Shown: positions 10,295 through 19,195 of the stretch, one piece after another
Layout of the letters: every line of letters begins with the position of its first letter
Numbering within the stretch: position 1 is the stretch's first letter
Origin: Mangrovibacter yixingensis
Lineage (GTDB): Bacteria; Pseudomonadota; Gammaproteobacteria; Enterobacterales; Enterobacteriaceae
NCBI RefSeq assembly: GCF_020523985.1
Contig: NZ_JAIVKM010000002.1
Span: forward strand, 124,001 to 188,000
DNA: 64,000 bases
Reading direction: 5' to 3'
Notes under the pieces: generated by a model
Told to the model about the DNA's origin: nothing
The model's input: the letters and a program-made list of their open reading frames with translations, nothing else
Databases searched by the model: none
Made by a program: the position numbers and the translations under genes

Positions 10295-11380
10295 TTATTG
10301 CCCCCGAGCCTGGGATACTGCCAGCCCCAATTGCCAAACCGCCATCGCATAATGGGTACTGTGGTTGTAGCGGGTTATGGCATAAAAGTTTGGCAGCCCG
10401 TACCAGTATTGGTATGAAGTCCCCATATCCAGCCGCAGCAGGCTCACTTGCTGATGATTACCAAGGGGTTGCTGTGGCGTTAAACCTGCCATTGTCAGCA
10501 TCGATGGGCTGTATTTCGTGTTGTAACCGCTATCCAGGCCAGGAGCCTGGCCGTTTGCCATAATGGCGACCTGGTCGCCAGGCACCCACCCGTTAGCTTT
10601 AAAGTAATTAGCAACACTACCAATCGCATCAACCGGATCCCATAAATTAATATGGCCATCACCGTTGAAATCAACCGCATATTGTTTAAAGGAGGAAGGC
10701 ATAAACTGCCCATAGCCCATCGCCCCGGCGAAAGATCCACGTAAATCCAGCGGATCATCTCCTTCAGAGCGTGCCATCAGCAAGAAGGTTTCCAGTTCCC
10801 CCTGGAAATAAGTGGCGCGGCGTGGGTAATCAAAGGAGAGCGTTGCCAGCGCATCAAGTATGCGGGTTTTCCCCATCACTCTGCCCCAGCGCGTTTCTAC
10901 ACCAATAATGCCCACGATAATTTCTGGCGGAACACCATAGACTTGCCATGCACGGTTAAGTGCATCCTGGTACTGATTCCAGAACACCACACCATTTTGT
11001 ACGTTGTCGGGTGTAATAAATTTTTGGCGGTAACGCAGCCATGCGCCATTTGGCCCGGTGGGAGCGGTTGCCGTTGGTGCCTGCCTGTCCATCAGGCGCA
11101 GAACATAATCAAGGCGTTTCGCCTGAGATAAGATCTCGTGGAGCTGCTGGCGGTCAAAACCATGTTTACTGACCATCATATCAATAAACTGTTCGGCTAC
11201 CGGGTTTGTGGCGAAATCACCACTCAGCACCATCTGGTTATGTTGAGGTTCCAACAAAAAGCCGCCAGACGGTGAGCCCTCAGTGGGTTCCGCTACTGGC
11301 GTTTGTGTTTGGGGTTTACTGCTGCACGCAGTGAGTAATAGCGCAACAGGGAGCATAAGAGCATAACGACGTTTCAGCAT
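10295..11380 (-). CDS. mltB: Membrane-bound lytic murein transglycosylase B
   Basis: MltB is an outer-membrane lipoprotein that cleaves the glycan strand of peptidoglycan to form 1,6-anhydro ends. The N-terminus carries a lipoprotein signal with lipobox LLTAC (Cys about 19). The SLT domain contains GVETRWGR with the catalytic glutamate, and the later GAMGYGQFMPSSF motif. The length is 361 residues, the same as E. coli MltB. It stands alone between the srl operon promoter and pncC. Confidence 0.96.
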   Translation of the reverse strand: MLKRRYALMLPVALLLTACSSKPQTQTPVAEPTEGSPSGGFLLEPQHNQMVLSGDFATNPVAEQFIDMMVSKHGFDRQQLHEILSQAKRLDYVLRLMDRQAPTATAPTGPNGAWLRYRQKFITPDNVQNGVVFWNQYQDALNRAWQVYGVPPEIIVGIIGVETRWGRVMGKTRILDALATLSFDYPRRATYFQGELETFLLMARSEGDDPLDLRGSFAGAMGYGQFMPSSFKQYAVDFNGDGHINLWDPVDAIGSVANYFKANGWVPGDQVAIMANGQAPGLDSGYNTKYSPSMLTMAGLTPQQPLGNHQQVSLLRLDMGTSYQYWYGLPNFYAITRYNHSTHYAMAVWQLGLAVSQARGQ

Positions 11381-11707
11381 GAGTTGTCCATAAATAGCAG
11401 CCGAAATTAAAGTGCTTTAATGGTAAATCAACTTCCGGCTACCAGGTAGCGTAACAAGCACGAAAGCACAGGTTTTTACGATTCGTCCGGCATCCTTACC
11501 TCCATTCACAATTCTCCCCTCCTCCACGCATCGATCCTACCACTCAGTCGGTGAGGAAAACTTCTCGATCACGATCGATAATCTTTCACATCGAAATATT
11601 TATCTTTCACAATGAGATCAAGTTAACACATTTTAAGGTTTCATTTTGATTATGATAAGCCATCACTTCATAACAAGTGACCCTCACTACCCGACAGGAG
11701 AATAAGA
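11381..11707. promoter_or_regulatory. srl operon promoter region with CRP-like and repeated elements
   Basis: This 327-base gap separates the divergent mltB and srlA genes. A CRP-like site TGAGATCAAGTTAACACA lies at 11613-11630. Upstream of it TCTTTCACA occurs twice (11582-11590 and 11602-11610), 20 bases apart, a candidate operator pair for SrlR or GutM. A TATGAT -10 candidate is at 11651. Promoter assignment is inference from position and knowledge of the E. coli gut operon. Confidence 0.5.
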
Positions 11708-12256
11708 ATGATCGATGTCATAACACACAGTGCCGAATGGTTTATCGGGCTGTTTCAGAAGGGAGGCACCGTCTTCACCGGTATGGTGACAGGCATACTG
11801 CCATTGTTAATCAGTTTGCTGGTTGTCATGAATGCGCTGATCAATTTCATTGGGCAGGACAGAATTGAACGCCTTGCACAACGCTGTGCAGGTAACCCGG
11901 TATCACGTTACTTGTTGCTGCCGGTTATTGGCACATTTGTGTTCTGTAACCCAATGACACTAAGTCTGGGGCGTTTCATGCCAGAAAAATACAAACCCAG
12001 CTATTACGCCGCCGCATCCTACAGTTGCCACTCAATGAACGGTCTGTTTCCGCATATCAACCCGGGTGAGCTTTTCGTCTACCTGGGGATTGCCAATGGC
12101 CTGACAACCCTTGGCCTGCCGTTAGCACCACTCGCCGTCAGCTATTTATTTGTCGGCATGGTCACTAACTTCTTCCGTGGCTGGATAACCGACCTCACCA
12201 CCTCCATTTTTGAGAAAAAAATGGGGATCCAGTTAGCCCGTCAGGTTCAACTTTAA
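11708..12256 (+). CDS. srlA: Sorbitol PTS enzyme IIC2 component
   Basis: SrlA is one of two membrane parts of the glucitol/sorbitol phosphotransferase permease that imports and phosphorylates sorbitol. The 182 residues closely follow E. coli SrlA (187), starting [20 protein letters not shown], and include [20 protein letters not shown] and several membrane segments. The C-terminal end is about five residues shorter. ACAGGAG precedes the start by eight bases. It is first in srlAEBD-gutM-srlR-gutQ. Confidence 0.97.
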   Translation: MIDVITHSAEWFIGLFQKGGTVFTGMVTGILPLLISLLVVMNALINFIGQDRIERLAQRCAGNPVSRYLLLPVIGTFVFCNPMTLSLGRFMPEKYKPSYYAAASYSCHSMNGLFPHINPGELFVYLGIANGLTTLGLPLAPLAVSYLFVGMVTNFFRGWITDLTTSIFEKKMGIQLARQVQL

Positions 12257-12268
12257 AGGACAACCATT

Positions 12269-13276
12269 ATGCGTAACGTTCAAATTGTTAAAGGCACTGG
12301 CGGATGGGGTGGCCCACTCACACTGGTTGCAGAACCGGGTAAAAAGATTGTCTATATCACGGCAGGAACACGCCCGGCGATTGTCGATAAGCTCAGCGAA
12401 CTCACCGGATGGGAAGCAGTGGATGGCTTTAAAGAAGGTGAGCCTCCCGCCGAAGAGATTGGTGTTGCGGTTATTGACTGCGGAGGCACCTTGCGCTGTG
12501 GGATCTACCCGAAACGCCGTATCCCAACAGTCAATATTCATTCAACCGGGAAATCGGGCCCACTTGCTCAATTCATTGTTGAAGATATTTATGTTTCCGG
12601 CGTGAAAGAACACAACATTTCACTGGTGGGCGAAGGAGAAGCACAACCGGCAGAGCCCGCTCCTGTTGCCAAAGCCGTAGTACAGGCAGAAACAAAACAA
12701 CAAGCAACACGGGACTATGACACCAGCAAAAAAATCACGGAACAAAGTGATGGCCTGCTGGCAAAAATTGGTATGGGGATGGGCTCTGTTGTTGCGGTTT
12801 TCTTCCAGGCCGGGCGCGATACCATTGATACCGTTCTGAAAACTATTTTGCCTTTTATGGCGTTTGTTTCAGCGCTGATTGGCATCATCATGGCTTCCGG
12901 GCTGGGCGACTGGATAGCACATGGGCTGGCACCTCTGGCAAGCAACCCTATCGGCCTGGTCATACTGGCGTTGATTTGTTCCTTCCCGTTTCTTTCACCT
13001 TTTCTCGGCCCAGGCGCGGTAATCGCCCAGGTTATTGGCGTGCTGATTGGCGTGCAAATTGGCCTTGGCAATATTCCACCGCACCTGGCACTGCCAGCCT
13101 TATTTGCCATCAATGCACAAGCCGCCTGTGACTTCGTACCTGTTGGGTTGTCACTGGCAGAAGCACGCCAGGAAACCGTTCGGGTTGGGGTGCCTTCCGT
13201 GCTGGTTGGCCGCTTCCTGACTGGCGCACCAACCGTACTGATTGCATGGCTGGTTTCCGGGTTTATTTATCAGTGA
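12269..13276 (+). CDS. srlE: Sorbitol PTS enzyme IIBC1 component
   Basis: SrlE carries the IIB phosphorylation domain (about 1-150, with the [15 protein letters not shown] cysteine motif) and a second IIC membrane domain (about 190-335) of the sorbitol PTS. The 335 residues exceed E. coli SrlE (319). The difference lies in a Pro/Ala/Gln-rich linker around residues 120-155. It starts 12 bases after srlA with AAAGGA upstream. Confidence 0.96.
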   Translation: MRNVQIVKGTGGWGGPLTLVAEPGKKIVYITAGTRPAIVDKLSELTGWEAVDGFKEGEPPAEEIGVAVIDCGGTLRCGIYPKRRIPTVNIHSTGKSGPLAQFIVEDIYVSGVKEHNISLVGEGEAQPAEPAPVAKAVVQAETKQQATRDYDTSKKITEQSDGLLAKIGMGMGSVVAVFFQAGRDTIDTVLKTILPFMAFVSALIGIIMASGLGDWIAHGLAPLASNPIGLVILALICSFPFLSPFLGPGAVIAQVIGVLIGVQIGLGNIPPHLALPALFAINAQAACDFVPVGLSLAEARQETVRVGVPSVLVGRFLTGAPTVLIAWLVSGFIYQ

Positions 13277-13284
13277 GGTTCAAA

Positions 13285-13647
13285 ATGCAAACTATTTACC
13301 AAACCACCATTACTCGTATTGGCGAAAACGCATGTGATGCCCTGCTCGATAACATGCTGATTACTTTCCGTGAAGGCGCTCCTGCAGACATTGAAGCGTT
13401 CTGTTTTATCCATAGCCACGGAGCGCTGAATGCAGAACTGATGCCTGGCTGTACGTTGGAATTAGCCGGGCACAGCTACCCCGTCACCGCTGTAGGTTCA
13501 GTTGCCGGGCAAAACTTGCGGGAGCTTGGCCATATCACCCTGCGCTTCGATGGCAGTGAACAAGCGGAATACCCTGGCTGTGTTCATGTTGCAGGGCACA
13601 CGCCCGGCAATATTCCCACAGGCAGCACCATCAAATTTATTGCTTAA
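13285..13647 (+). CDS. srlB: Sorbitol PTS enzyme IIA component
   Basis: SrlB is the cytosolic IIA protein that passes phosphate from HPr to SrlE. The 120-residue product matches E. coli SrlB (123): YQTTITRIG at the start, CFIHSHG with the candidate phospho-histidine, and YPVTAVGSVA. The ATG at 13285 is preferred over the longer open frame because it follows srlE by eight bases behind GAGG. Confidence 0.95.
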   Translation: MQTIYQTTITRIGENACDALLDNMLITFREGAPADIEAFCFIHSHGALNAELMPGCTLELAGHSYPVTAVGSVAGQNLRELGHITLRFDGSEQAEYPGCVHVAGHTPGNIPTGSTIKFIA

Positions 13648-13669
13648 CAGGTTCCTTAAGGAGTTACAC

Positions 13670-14449
13670 ATGAATCAGGTTGCCGTTGTCATTGGTGGGG
13701 GGCAAACTCTTGGCGCGTTCCTTTGCCATGGGCTTGCACAAGAAGGGTATCGCGTAGCGGTTGTTGATATTCAAAGCGACAAAGCCTCGCGCGTTGCACA
13801 AAGCATTAACGATGAATTTGGTGAAGGCACGGCCTGTGGTTTTGGTGCCGATGCCACCAGCGAACAAAGCGTCATGGCTGTTGCTCGCGGTGTGGATGAG
13901 ATTTTTGGCCGGGTTGATTTACTGGTGTACAGCGCAGGAATTGCAAAAGCCGCATTTATTTCCGACTTCGCACTGGGTGATTTTGACCGCTCATTGCAAG
14001 TGAACCTGGTTGGGTACTTTCTGTGTGCGCGTGAGTTTTCACGCCTGATGATTCGCGACAATATCCAGGGCCGCATTATTCAAATTAACTCGAAATCCGG
14101 AAAAGTGGGGAGCAAACATAACTCGGGGTACAGTGCGGCGAAATTTGGTGGTGTTGGTCTTACGCAATCACTGGCGTTGGACCTGGCCGAATACGGGATT
14201 ACCGTGCACTCTTTGATGCTCGGCAACCTGCTGAAATCCCCTATGTTCCAGTCACTGTTACCGCAATATGCACAGAAACTGGGGATCCAACCAGACCAGG
14301 TTGAACAATATTACATTGATAAAGTTCCACTAAAACGCGGTTGTGATTACCAGGACGTACTGAACTTATTGCTGTTTTACGCCAGTGACAAAGCCTCTTA
14401 TTGCACCGGGCAGTCAATCAACGTAACTGGCGGGCAGGTCATGTTTTAA
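13670..14449 (+). CDS. srlD: Sorbitol-6-phosphate 2-dehydrogenase
   Basis: SrlD is an NAD-dependent short-chain dehydrogenase that oxidises sorbitol 6-phosphate to fructose 6-phosphate. The 259 residues (E. coli 259) contain the Rossmann segment VVIGGGQTLGAF, the NS-K-YSAAK catalytic arrangement (NSKSGKVGSKHNSGYSAAK) and the terminal INVTGG. AAGGAG lies before the ATG at 13670. Confidence 0.97.
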   Translation: MNQVAVVIGGGQTLGAFLCHGLAQEGYRVAVVDIQSDKASRVAQSINDEFGEGTACGFGADATSEQSVMAVARGVDEIFGRVDLLVYSAGIAKAAFISDFALGDFDRSLQVNLVGYFLCAREFSRLMIRDNIQGRIIQINSKSGKVGSKHNSGYSAAKFGGVGLTQSLALDLAEYGITVHSLMLGNLLKSPMFQSLLPQYAQKLGIQPDQVEQYYIDKVPLKRGCDYQDVLNLLLFYASDKASYCTGQSINVTGGQVMF

Positions 14450-14462
14450 TACCGCCTGATCC

Positions 14463-14504
14463 CTTACCCTGCTGTGCGGGCCACTTCTTTTAGGGTAAGT
14501 GGCC
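14463..14504 (+). promoter_or_regulatory. Mutually exclusive hairpins between srlD and gutM
   Basis: CTTACCCT (14463-14470) can pair with AGGGTAAG (14492-14499), or GGCCACTT (14479-14486) can pair with AAGTGGCC (14497-14504). The 3' arms overlap, so only one can form. No T run follows, so this is more likely a processing or stability element than a terminator. Confidence 0.45.
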
Positions 14505-14630
14505 CCAACCAGCGTTCAGCAGAATCTGGTTATTAATGCACTGTTGTTATTAAGGTTAAGGTGTGGCGACTAAGGCGTAGTGACTCAACGCTTACGGGTA
14601 ACAGAATAAGCACAATGAAAGGAGACAACC

Positions 14631-14990
14631 ATGGTTAGCGCGCTGATTACTCTCGCCGCCATTGCCTGGTTCTGCCAGATGGTTTTGGGGGCATGGCAAA
14701 TATACCGTTTTAACCGGGCATTTGATGCCCTTTGCCTGAAAGGCCGGGTGGGCGTAGGCCGTTCTGGCGGGCGTTTTCGCCCCAGAGTACTGGTAGCTAT
14801 AGCGCTCGATGAGCAAGAACGCGTCATTGATTCATTTCTGATGAAAGGCCTGACTATTTTTGCAAAACCGAAGTCACTTCCCAATATTCAGGGGCTATCA
14901 AAGCAACAATTACAATCTGATGTGATCTTTCCCCATGATCAGAACTGTCAGAATGCTCTATTATTAGCGCTTAAACTGAAACAAAGATAA
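14631..14990 (+). CDS. gutM: Glucitol operon activator GutM
   Basis: GutM (SrlM) is a small protein that activates the srl operon together with SrlR. The 119 residues match the E. coli product in length and in the N-terminal MVSALIT membrane-like segment, GRVGVGRSGGRFRPRVLVAIAL and the C-terminal DVIFPHD block. AAAGGAG precedes the ATG. It lies between srlD and srlR as in E. coli. Confidence 0.94.
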   Translation: MVSALITLAAIAWFCQMVLGAWQIYRFNRAFDALCLKGRVGVGRSGGRFRPRVLVAIALDEQERVIDSFLMKGLTIFAKPKSLPNIQGLSKQQLQSDVIFPHDQNCQNALLLALKLKQR

Positions 14991-15052
14991 TTTCGTTTTG
15001 AACGCTTACGGCTTGCGAAATTATCATTTTGCAAATTTTGTAAGGTCAGCTA

Positions 15053-15826
15053 ATGAAACCACGTCAACGCCAGGCTGCCATTCTTGAGCATCTGCAGAAA
15101 CAAGGTAAATCTTCGGTAGAAGAACTGGCCCAGTTCTTTGCCACCACAGGAACCACCATTCGTAAGGATTTGGTGTTGCTGGAAAATGCCGGTACAGTCA
15201 TTCGCACCTACGGTGGCGTTATGCTGAACAAAGACGAAACCGATCCTCCCATTGATCACAAAACCCTCATCAATACACATCAGAAACAAGAAATTGCACG
15301 CACTGCGGTGGGGTTCATTCAAGATGGAGACTCTATCATTCTTGATGCCGGAAGCACTGTGCTGCAAATGGTGCCGTTACTTGAGCATTTCAACAACATC
15401 ACGGTAATGACCAACAGCCTGCATATTGTCAATGCGCTTTCTGAACTGGATAACGAACAAACCATCCTGATGCCGGGCGGCACATTCCGCAAAAAATCCG
15501 CGTCTTTCCATGGGCAACTGGCCGAAAACGCCTTTGAGCATTTCAGCTTCGATAAATTGTTCATGGGGACCGATGGAATTGATCTGAATGCTGGCGTAAC
15601 CACATTTAATGAAGTATTTACCGTCAGTAAAGCAATGTGTAACGCCGCAAGGCAGGTTATTTTGATGGCAGACTCCACCAAATTTGGGCGTAAAAGCCCG
15701 AACGTTGTATGTGGATTAGACCAGGTCGATATTTTGATAACGGACAATGGCATCAGCCCGGAATTCCACAAAGCACTGGAAGCCTCTGGGATAAAAGTCA
15801 TTATTACAGGAGAAAATAATGAGTGA
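15053..15826 (+). CDS. srlR: Glucitol operon repressor SrlR (DeoR family)
   Basis: SrlR is the DeoR-family repressor of the sorbitol operon. It has an N-terminal HTH ([29 protein letters not shown]...[11 protein letters not shown]) and a C-terminal sugar-phosphate sensor with [13 protein letters not shown] and [10 protein letters not shown]. The length is 257 residues. The stop codon overlaps the gutQ start by eight bases. Confidence 0.96.
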   Translation: MKPRQRQAAILEHLQKQGKSSVEELAQFFATTGTTIRKDLVLLENAGTVIRTYGGVMLNKDETDPPIDHKTLINTHQKQEIARTAVGFIQDGDSIILDAGSTVLQMVPLLEHFNNITVMTNSLHIVNALSELDNEQTILMPGGTFRKKSASFHGQLAENAFEHFSFDKLFMGTDGIDLNAGVTTFNEVFTVSKAMCNAARQVILMADSTKFGRKSPNVVCGLDQVDILITDNGISPEFHKALEASGIKVIITGENNE

Positions 15827-16784
15827 TTCTCTACTCACTGCCGCCAAAAACACGCTGCTTCTGGAATTACATGAAGCCAGCAAATTACCAGAACGGCTTG
15901 ATGACGGTTTTCTGAAAGCAGCCAAAGCAGTGCTTCACTGCAATGGAAAAGTGATTGTGTCCGGGATGGGGAAATCCGGCCATATTGGCAGAAAACTGGC
16001 CGCGACACTTGCCAGCACCGGGACTCCGGCTTTCTTTGTTCACCCGGCAGAAGCGCTGCATGGTGATCTGGGCATGATTGAATCGCGTGATATCCTGTTA
16101 TTTATCTCCTACTCCGGCACAGCAAAAGAGCTGGATTTTATCCTGCCCCGCCTGGCTGAAAAACAAGTGTTGTTACTGGCGATAACTGGCAAGAACACCT
16201 CTCCTCTGGCTCAGGCAGCGCATGCAGTGATTGATATTTCGATTGAGCGTGAAGCCTGCCCAATGCATCTGGCCCCAACATCCAGTACGGTGAATACTTT
16301 GATGATGGGAGATGCATTGGCAATGGCAGTAATGCAAGCTCGTGGGTTTAATGAAGAAGATTTTGCCCGCTCTCACCCCGCCGGGGCGCTCGGCGCGCGC
16401 TTACTCAACCGGGTACACCATTTGATGCGTCAGGGCGAAAATGTGCCGCAGGTTGCCGACAGCACAACAGTGATGGACGCCATGCTGGAATTAAGCCGTA
16501 CCGGCCTGGGAATGGTGCCAGTGGTTAATATAAACACCGAAGTCAGCGGTGTCTTCACTGATGGTGATTTAAGGCGCTGGTTGGTTGGTGGGGGAAAACT
16601 GGAAGACAGTATCACTCAGGCAATGACCCATGGCGGGTTTACATTAAATGCCGACAGCCGTGCTGTAGAAGCAAAAGAACAGCTTATGAACCGGCGTATC
16701 AGCGCAGCACCTGTCACCGACAGCAGCCACAAACTGGTAGGGGCTATTAATCTGCAGGACTTCTGGCAGGCTGGTATCTTGTAA
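15819..16784 (+). CDS. gutQ: D-arabinose 5-phosphate isomerase GutQ
   Basis: GutQ interconverts ribulose 5-phosphate and arabinose 5-phosphate, a paralogue of KdsD. The 321-residue protein has an N-terminal SIS domain ([30 protein letters not shown]) followed by two CBS repeats ending AINLQDFW. The ribosome site AGGAGAAAATA lies in the end of srlR, so the pair is translationally coupled. It closes the srl operon, and the conserved E. coli-like order ends here. Confidence 0.96.
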   Translation: MSDSLLTAAKNTLLLELHEASKLPERLDDGFLKAAKAVLHCNGKVIVSGMGKSGHIGRKLAATLASTGTPAFFVHPAEALHGDLGMIESRDILLFISYSGTAKELDFILPRLAEKQVLLLAITGKNTSPLAQAAHAVIDISIEREACPMHLAPTSSTVNTLMMGDALAMAVMQARGFNEEDFARSHPAGALGARLLNRVHHLMRQGENVPQVADSTTVMDAMLELSRTGLGMVPVVNINTEVSGVFTDGDLRRWLVGGGKLEDSITQAMTHGGFTLNADSRAVEAKEQLMNRRISAAPVTDSSHKLVGAINLQDFWQAGIL

Positions 16785-16834
16785 CCCACTTGCTATTCAG
16801 CCAGAAATAACTTTTCCAGATACCAAACAACCGG

Positions 16835-16855
16835 AAAAAGCCGCGCTCACGCGGC
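16835..16855 (-). terminator. Terminator of the DUF1471 gene (possibly bidirectional)
   Basis: The stem GCCGCG/CGCGGC with a four-base loop is followed on the minus strand by TTTTT. On the plus strand it lies 56 bases after gutQ but has only a weak T stretch. Confidence 0.75.
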
Positions 16856-16886
16856 TTCGTCCGGCTGTTCCCTCAGCGACCATTAA

Positions 16887-17096
16887 TTATTTGGTCAGTT
16901 CTGCGGTCATATGAACCTGGTTACCATCGTGGGCTTCAGTGATGTGGTAAGACGCACCATCCTGTTGAGCCTGAACGGCAATTTTTGCTTCTGCACCATC
17001 CAGAGTACTGGCAGTTGCAGTCACTGTTTGTGCAAAGCTTGCAGAAGAAACCAGGGTTAACGCAGCAACAGCAAAAAGAGTTTTCATCATTTTCAT
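16887..17096 (-). CDS. YdgH/BhsA/McbA-like (DUF1471) periplasmic protein
   Basis: The 69-residue protein has a clear signal peptide (MKMMKTLFAVAALTLVSSASFA) and a mature part of about 46 residues. Its pattern TLDGAEAKIAVQAQQDGASYHITEAHDGNQVHMTAELTK is typical of DUF1471. Family members in enterobacteria are secreted stress- and biofilm-related proteins; the role here is unknown. AAGGAACAAGACC precedes the ATG. It has its own terminator. Confidence 0.88.
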   Translation of the reverse strand: MKMMKTLFAVAALTLVSSASFAQTVTATASTLDGAEAKIAVQAQQDGASYHITEAHDGNQVHMTAELTK

Positions 17097-17329
17097 GGTC
17101 TTGTTCCTTATTCAATCCATCTTTCAATCTTGGTAAAAGGCGCCGTGCCTTCGATGGGTGAAATAGTAACCCTTGAAATTATTAGCAGAGTAGCAAAAAG
17201 TGCGATCCAGATCACTTTCTTATATTCAGAGAACAAACATATAACGCGCACACGTTACCGATTGGTAATACTTTTATACTGTTATAGGCTGGTTTTTCAG
17301 CTCAGGCAGATAAGGTAAAAAGGTGACGC

Positions 17330-18475
17330 ATGGCTTCCTCCACACAAGGCGAGGTTTTGAACCCATTTTCCATTGGATTTCTTCTTTTCCCCGGAGTGAC
17401 GCAACTGGACTTAACCGGCCCGTGGGAGGTATTTTCCCGTGCGCCAGGCGCTAAAGTTCACCTTATCTGGAAGACGCGGGACATTGTTCACTCAGACAAA
17501 GGCATGGGGATTCAACCCACGGCAACCTTCACAGACTGCCCGCCGCTTGACTTAATTTGTGTTCCTGGCGGTCCTGGGCAAATTCCCCTAATGGGCGATA
17601 GCGAAACCCTTCAATTCCTGCGCGAACAGTCACAAAAAGCACGGTTTATCACAGCGGTATGTACCGGTGCATTAGTCCTGGGGGCTGCAGGGCTGCTTCA
17701 CGGTTACCAGGCTACCACACACTGGGCATCGCTGGATCAACTTGCCCTGCTCGGCGCCATTCCGCTGGCGCAAAGAGTGGTACATGATGGCAACAGAATT
17801 ACCGGGGCGGGTGTCACGTCGGGTATTGATTTTGCGCTTTGTGTAATAAGTGATATTTGGGGGGCAGATATCGCACAAGGTATTCAGCTACAACTGGAAT
17901 ATGCCCCGCAACCACCGTTTAACAGTGGAACACCAGGCCTGGCCCCGGGCAATATTCTGGCCCAAGTGAAAAATACTAATCAGGCATTCGCCAGCCAGCG
18001 ACTTGCGGTTACCCGCAACACAGCAAGCCATCTGGCAGAACGCACCAATTACGGCGACGGCTGGCATATTTCCCCGTTAGAAAAGAGTGAATATATGCCG
18101 CTGCGCCAACGGGTACTGTGGCCGGATAAACCGCTGGCATTCAGCGCTGTACCTGGTGATGACACTGCGTTGCACTTTGGCGTGTACCACACAGGTGAGC
18201 TAATCTGTTGCCTTTCCGCATTTTCCCTGGCTGAAGGGCACTGGCAGATACGCAAGTTCGCTACCCTGCCTGACTGGCAGCGTAAGAGGTTTGGCACAAT
18301 TTTACTCACCACAGTGATAAAACAACTGGAGCAACAAGGTGCGCTGCGTTTTGAGCTGGATGCCCGGCAAACTGCCTGTGAATTTTATGAGAAACTAGGT
18401 TTTGCCCCCTGTTCAGCCCCATTCGAGAAATCAGGTTTGCCCTATATCCGTATGGCGAGACAGATGCTTACCTGA
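17330..18475 (+). CDS. Fusion of DJ-1/PfpI (isonitrile hydratase-like) and GNAT acetyltransferase domains
   Basis: A single 381-codon frame. Residues 13-225 form a DJ-1/PfpI domain like isonitrile hydratase InhA: FLLFPGVTQLDLTGPWEVF, VPGGPG, the nucleophile elbow AVCTGALVLGAAG (Cys111) and TTHWASLD. Residues about 245-380 are a GNAT domain: LRQRVLWP, FATLPDWQRKRFGTILL for acetyl-CoA binding, and ACEFYEKLGF. The isonitrile assignment is by similarity; the GNAT substrate is unknown. The start ATG follows AAGGTG. No frameshift was seen at the junction. Confidence 0.85.
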   Translation: MASSTQGEVLNPFSIGFLLFPGVTQLDLTGPWEVFSRAPGAKVHLIWKTRDIVHSDKGMGIQPTATFTDCPPLDLICVPGGPGQIPLMGDSETLQFLREQSQKARFITAVCTGALVLGAAGLLHGYQATTHWASLDQLALLGAIPLAQRVVHDGNRITGAGVTSGIDFALCVISDIWGADIAQGIQLQLEYAPQPPFNSGTPGLAPGNILAQVKNTNQAFASQRLAVTRNTASHLAERTNYGDGWHISPLEKSEYMPLRQRVLWPDKPLAFSAVPGDDTALHFGVYHTGELICCLSAFSLAEGHWQIRKFATLPDWQRKRFGTILLTTVIKQLEQQGALRFELDARQTACEFYEKLGFAPCSAPFEKSGLPYIRMARQMLT

Positions 18476-18611
18476 AGGTACAGAAGGTTACATCAGGAAA
18501 CAAAATCCCTGCATATTAATTCATTGCGGGCGTGTCTAATGCAGTCCTGTTTATTTATTTTTATCGATGCGCTACTTGTCCATGTTCAAAGCAGTTTCAT
18601 CGGGAGAGGTT

Positions 18612-18968
18612 ATGTCCAAGTCCACACCGTTACTGTTATCCGTGCTGTTGCTTAGCGCCAGCGTGTTGCCATTTTCCAGCGCGCATGCTGATGATGAAAC
18701 AGCGGCGCCCGCAGCACAAACCAGCGGGCAGGATCCTTACGCCGTTACATCGTTCACTGCTGATTTCAAGCGTTTCACGATTGGCGACATTGTGCCTGAA
18801 CTTTATCGTTCCAAAACCTATGAAATTGACAAGTGGCAGCTCCGCCACCTGCCTGCGCCGGAGGCTGACAGCCACTGGACCTACATGGGTGGTGACTATG
18901 TTCTGATCAGCAATGCTGAAGGCAAAGTTCTGCGCGCAGAAGAAGGTAACATTTTTTACGAGCATTAA
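18612..18968 (+). CDS. RcnB-family periplasmic protein
   Basis: The 118-residue product has a signal peptide (about 1-25, ending SSAHA) and an acidic spacer. The RcnB domain follows: DFKRFTIGDIVPELYRSKTY, WQLRHLPAP, then WTYMGGDYVLISNAEGKVL. E. coli RcnB takes part in nickel/cobalt homeostasis. This homologue stands alone without rcnA or rcnR, so metal function is not shown. The start at 18612 is preferred over upstream ATGs because it gives the signal peptide and has GGGAGAGG before it. Confidence 0.82.
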   Translation: MSKSTPLLLSVLLLSASVLPFSSAHADDETAAPAAQTSGQDPYAVTSFTADFKRFTIGDIVPELYRSKTYEIDKWQLRHLPAPEADSHWTYMGGDYVLISNAEGKVLRAEEGNIFYEH

Positions 18969-19195
18969 TAGCTCACACGCTTTCAGCTTGACCTCAACAC
19001 GGTGAGCAGGATTATCTGAGCCGCCGTGTTGTTCCTTTGATGTCACCGCCATTTGCCACGCCCCTTGATCCCCCTTTCCTGCGCTCCCCACAGTTTGTGA
19101 TCTTATTCGCATTTAAATGTTTCATAGTTGTTATACTCGCCAAAATTACGAATGAAAGTAAATAAAGTTCATTCGAAACAAAACAGGAGCCAACG

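Noticed and set aside
17200-17215. CRP-like sequence upstream of the PfpI-GNAT gene
   Set aside because: Only half-site agreement with TGTGA-N6-TCACA; too weak to report as a site.
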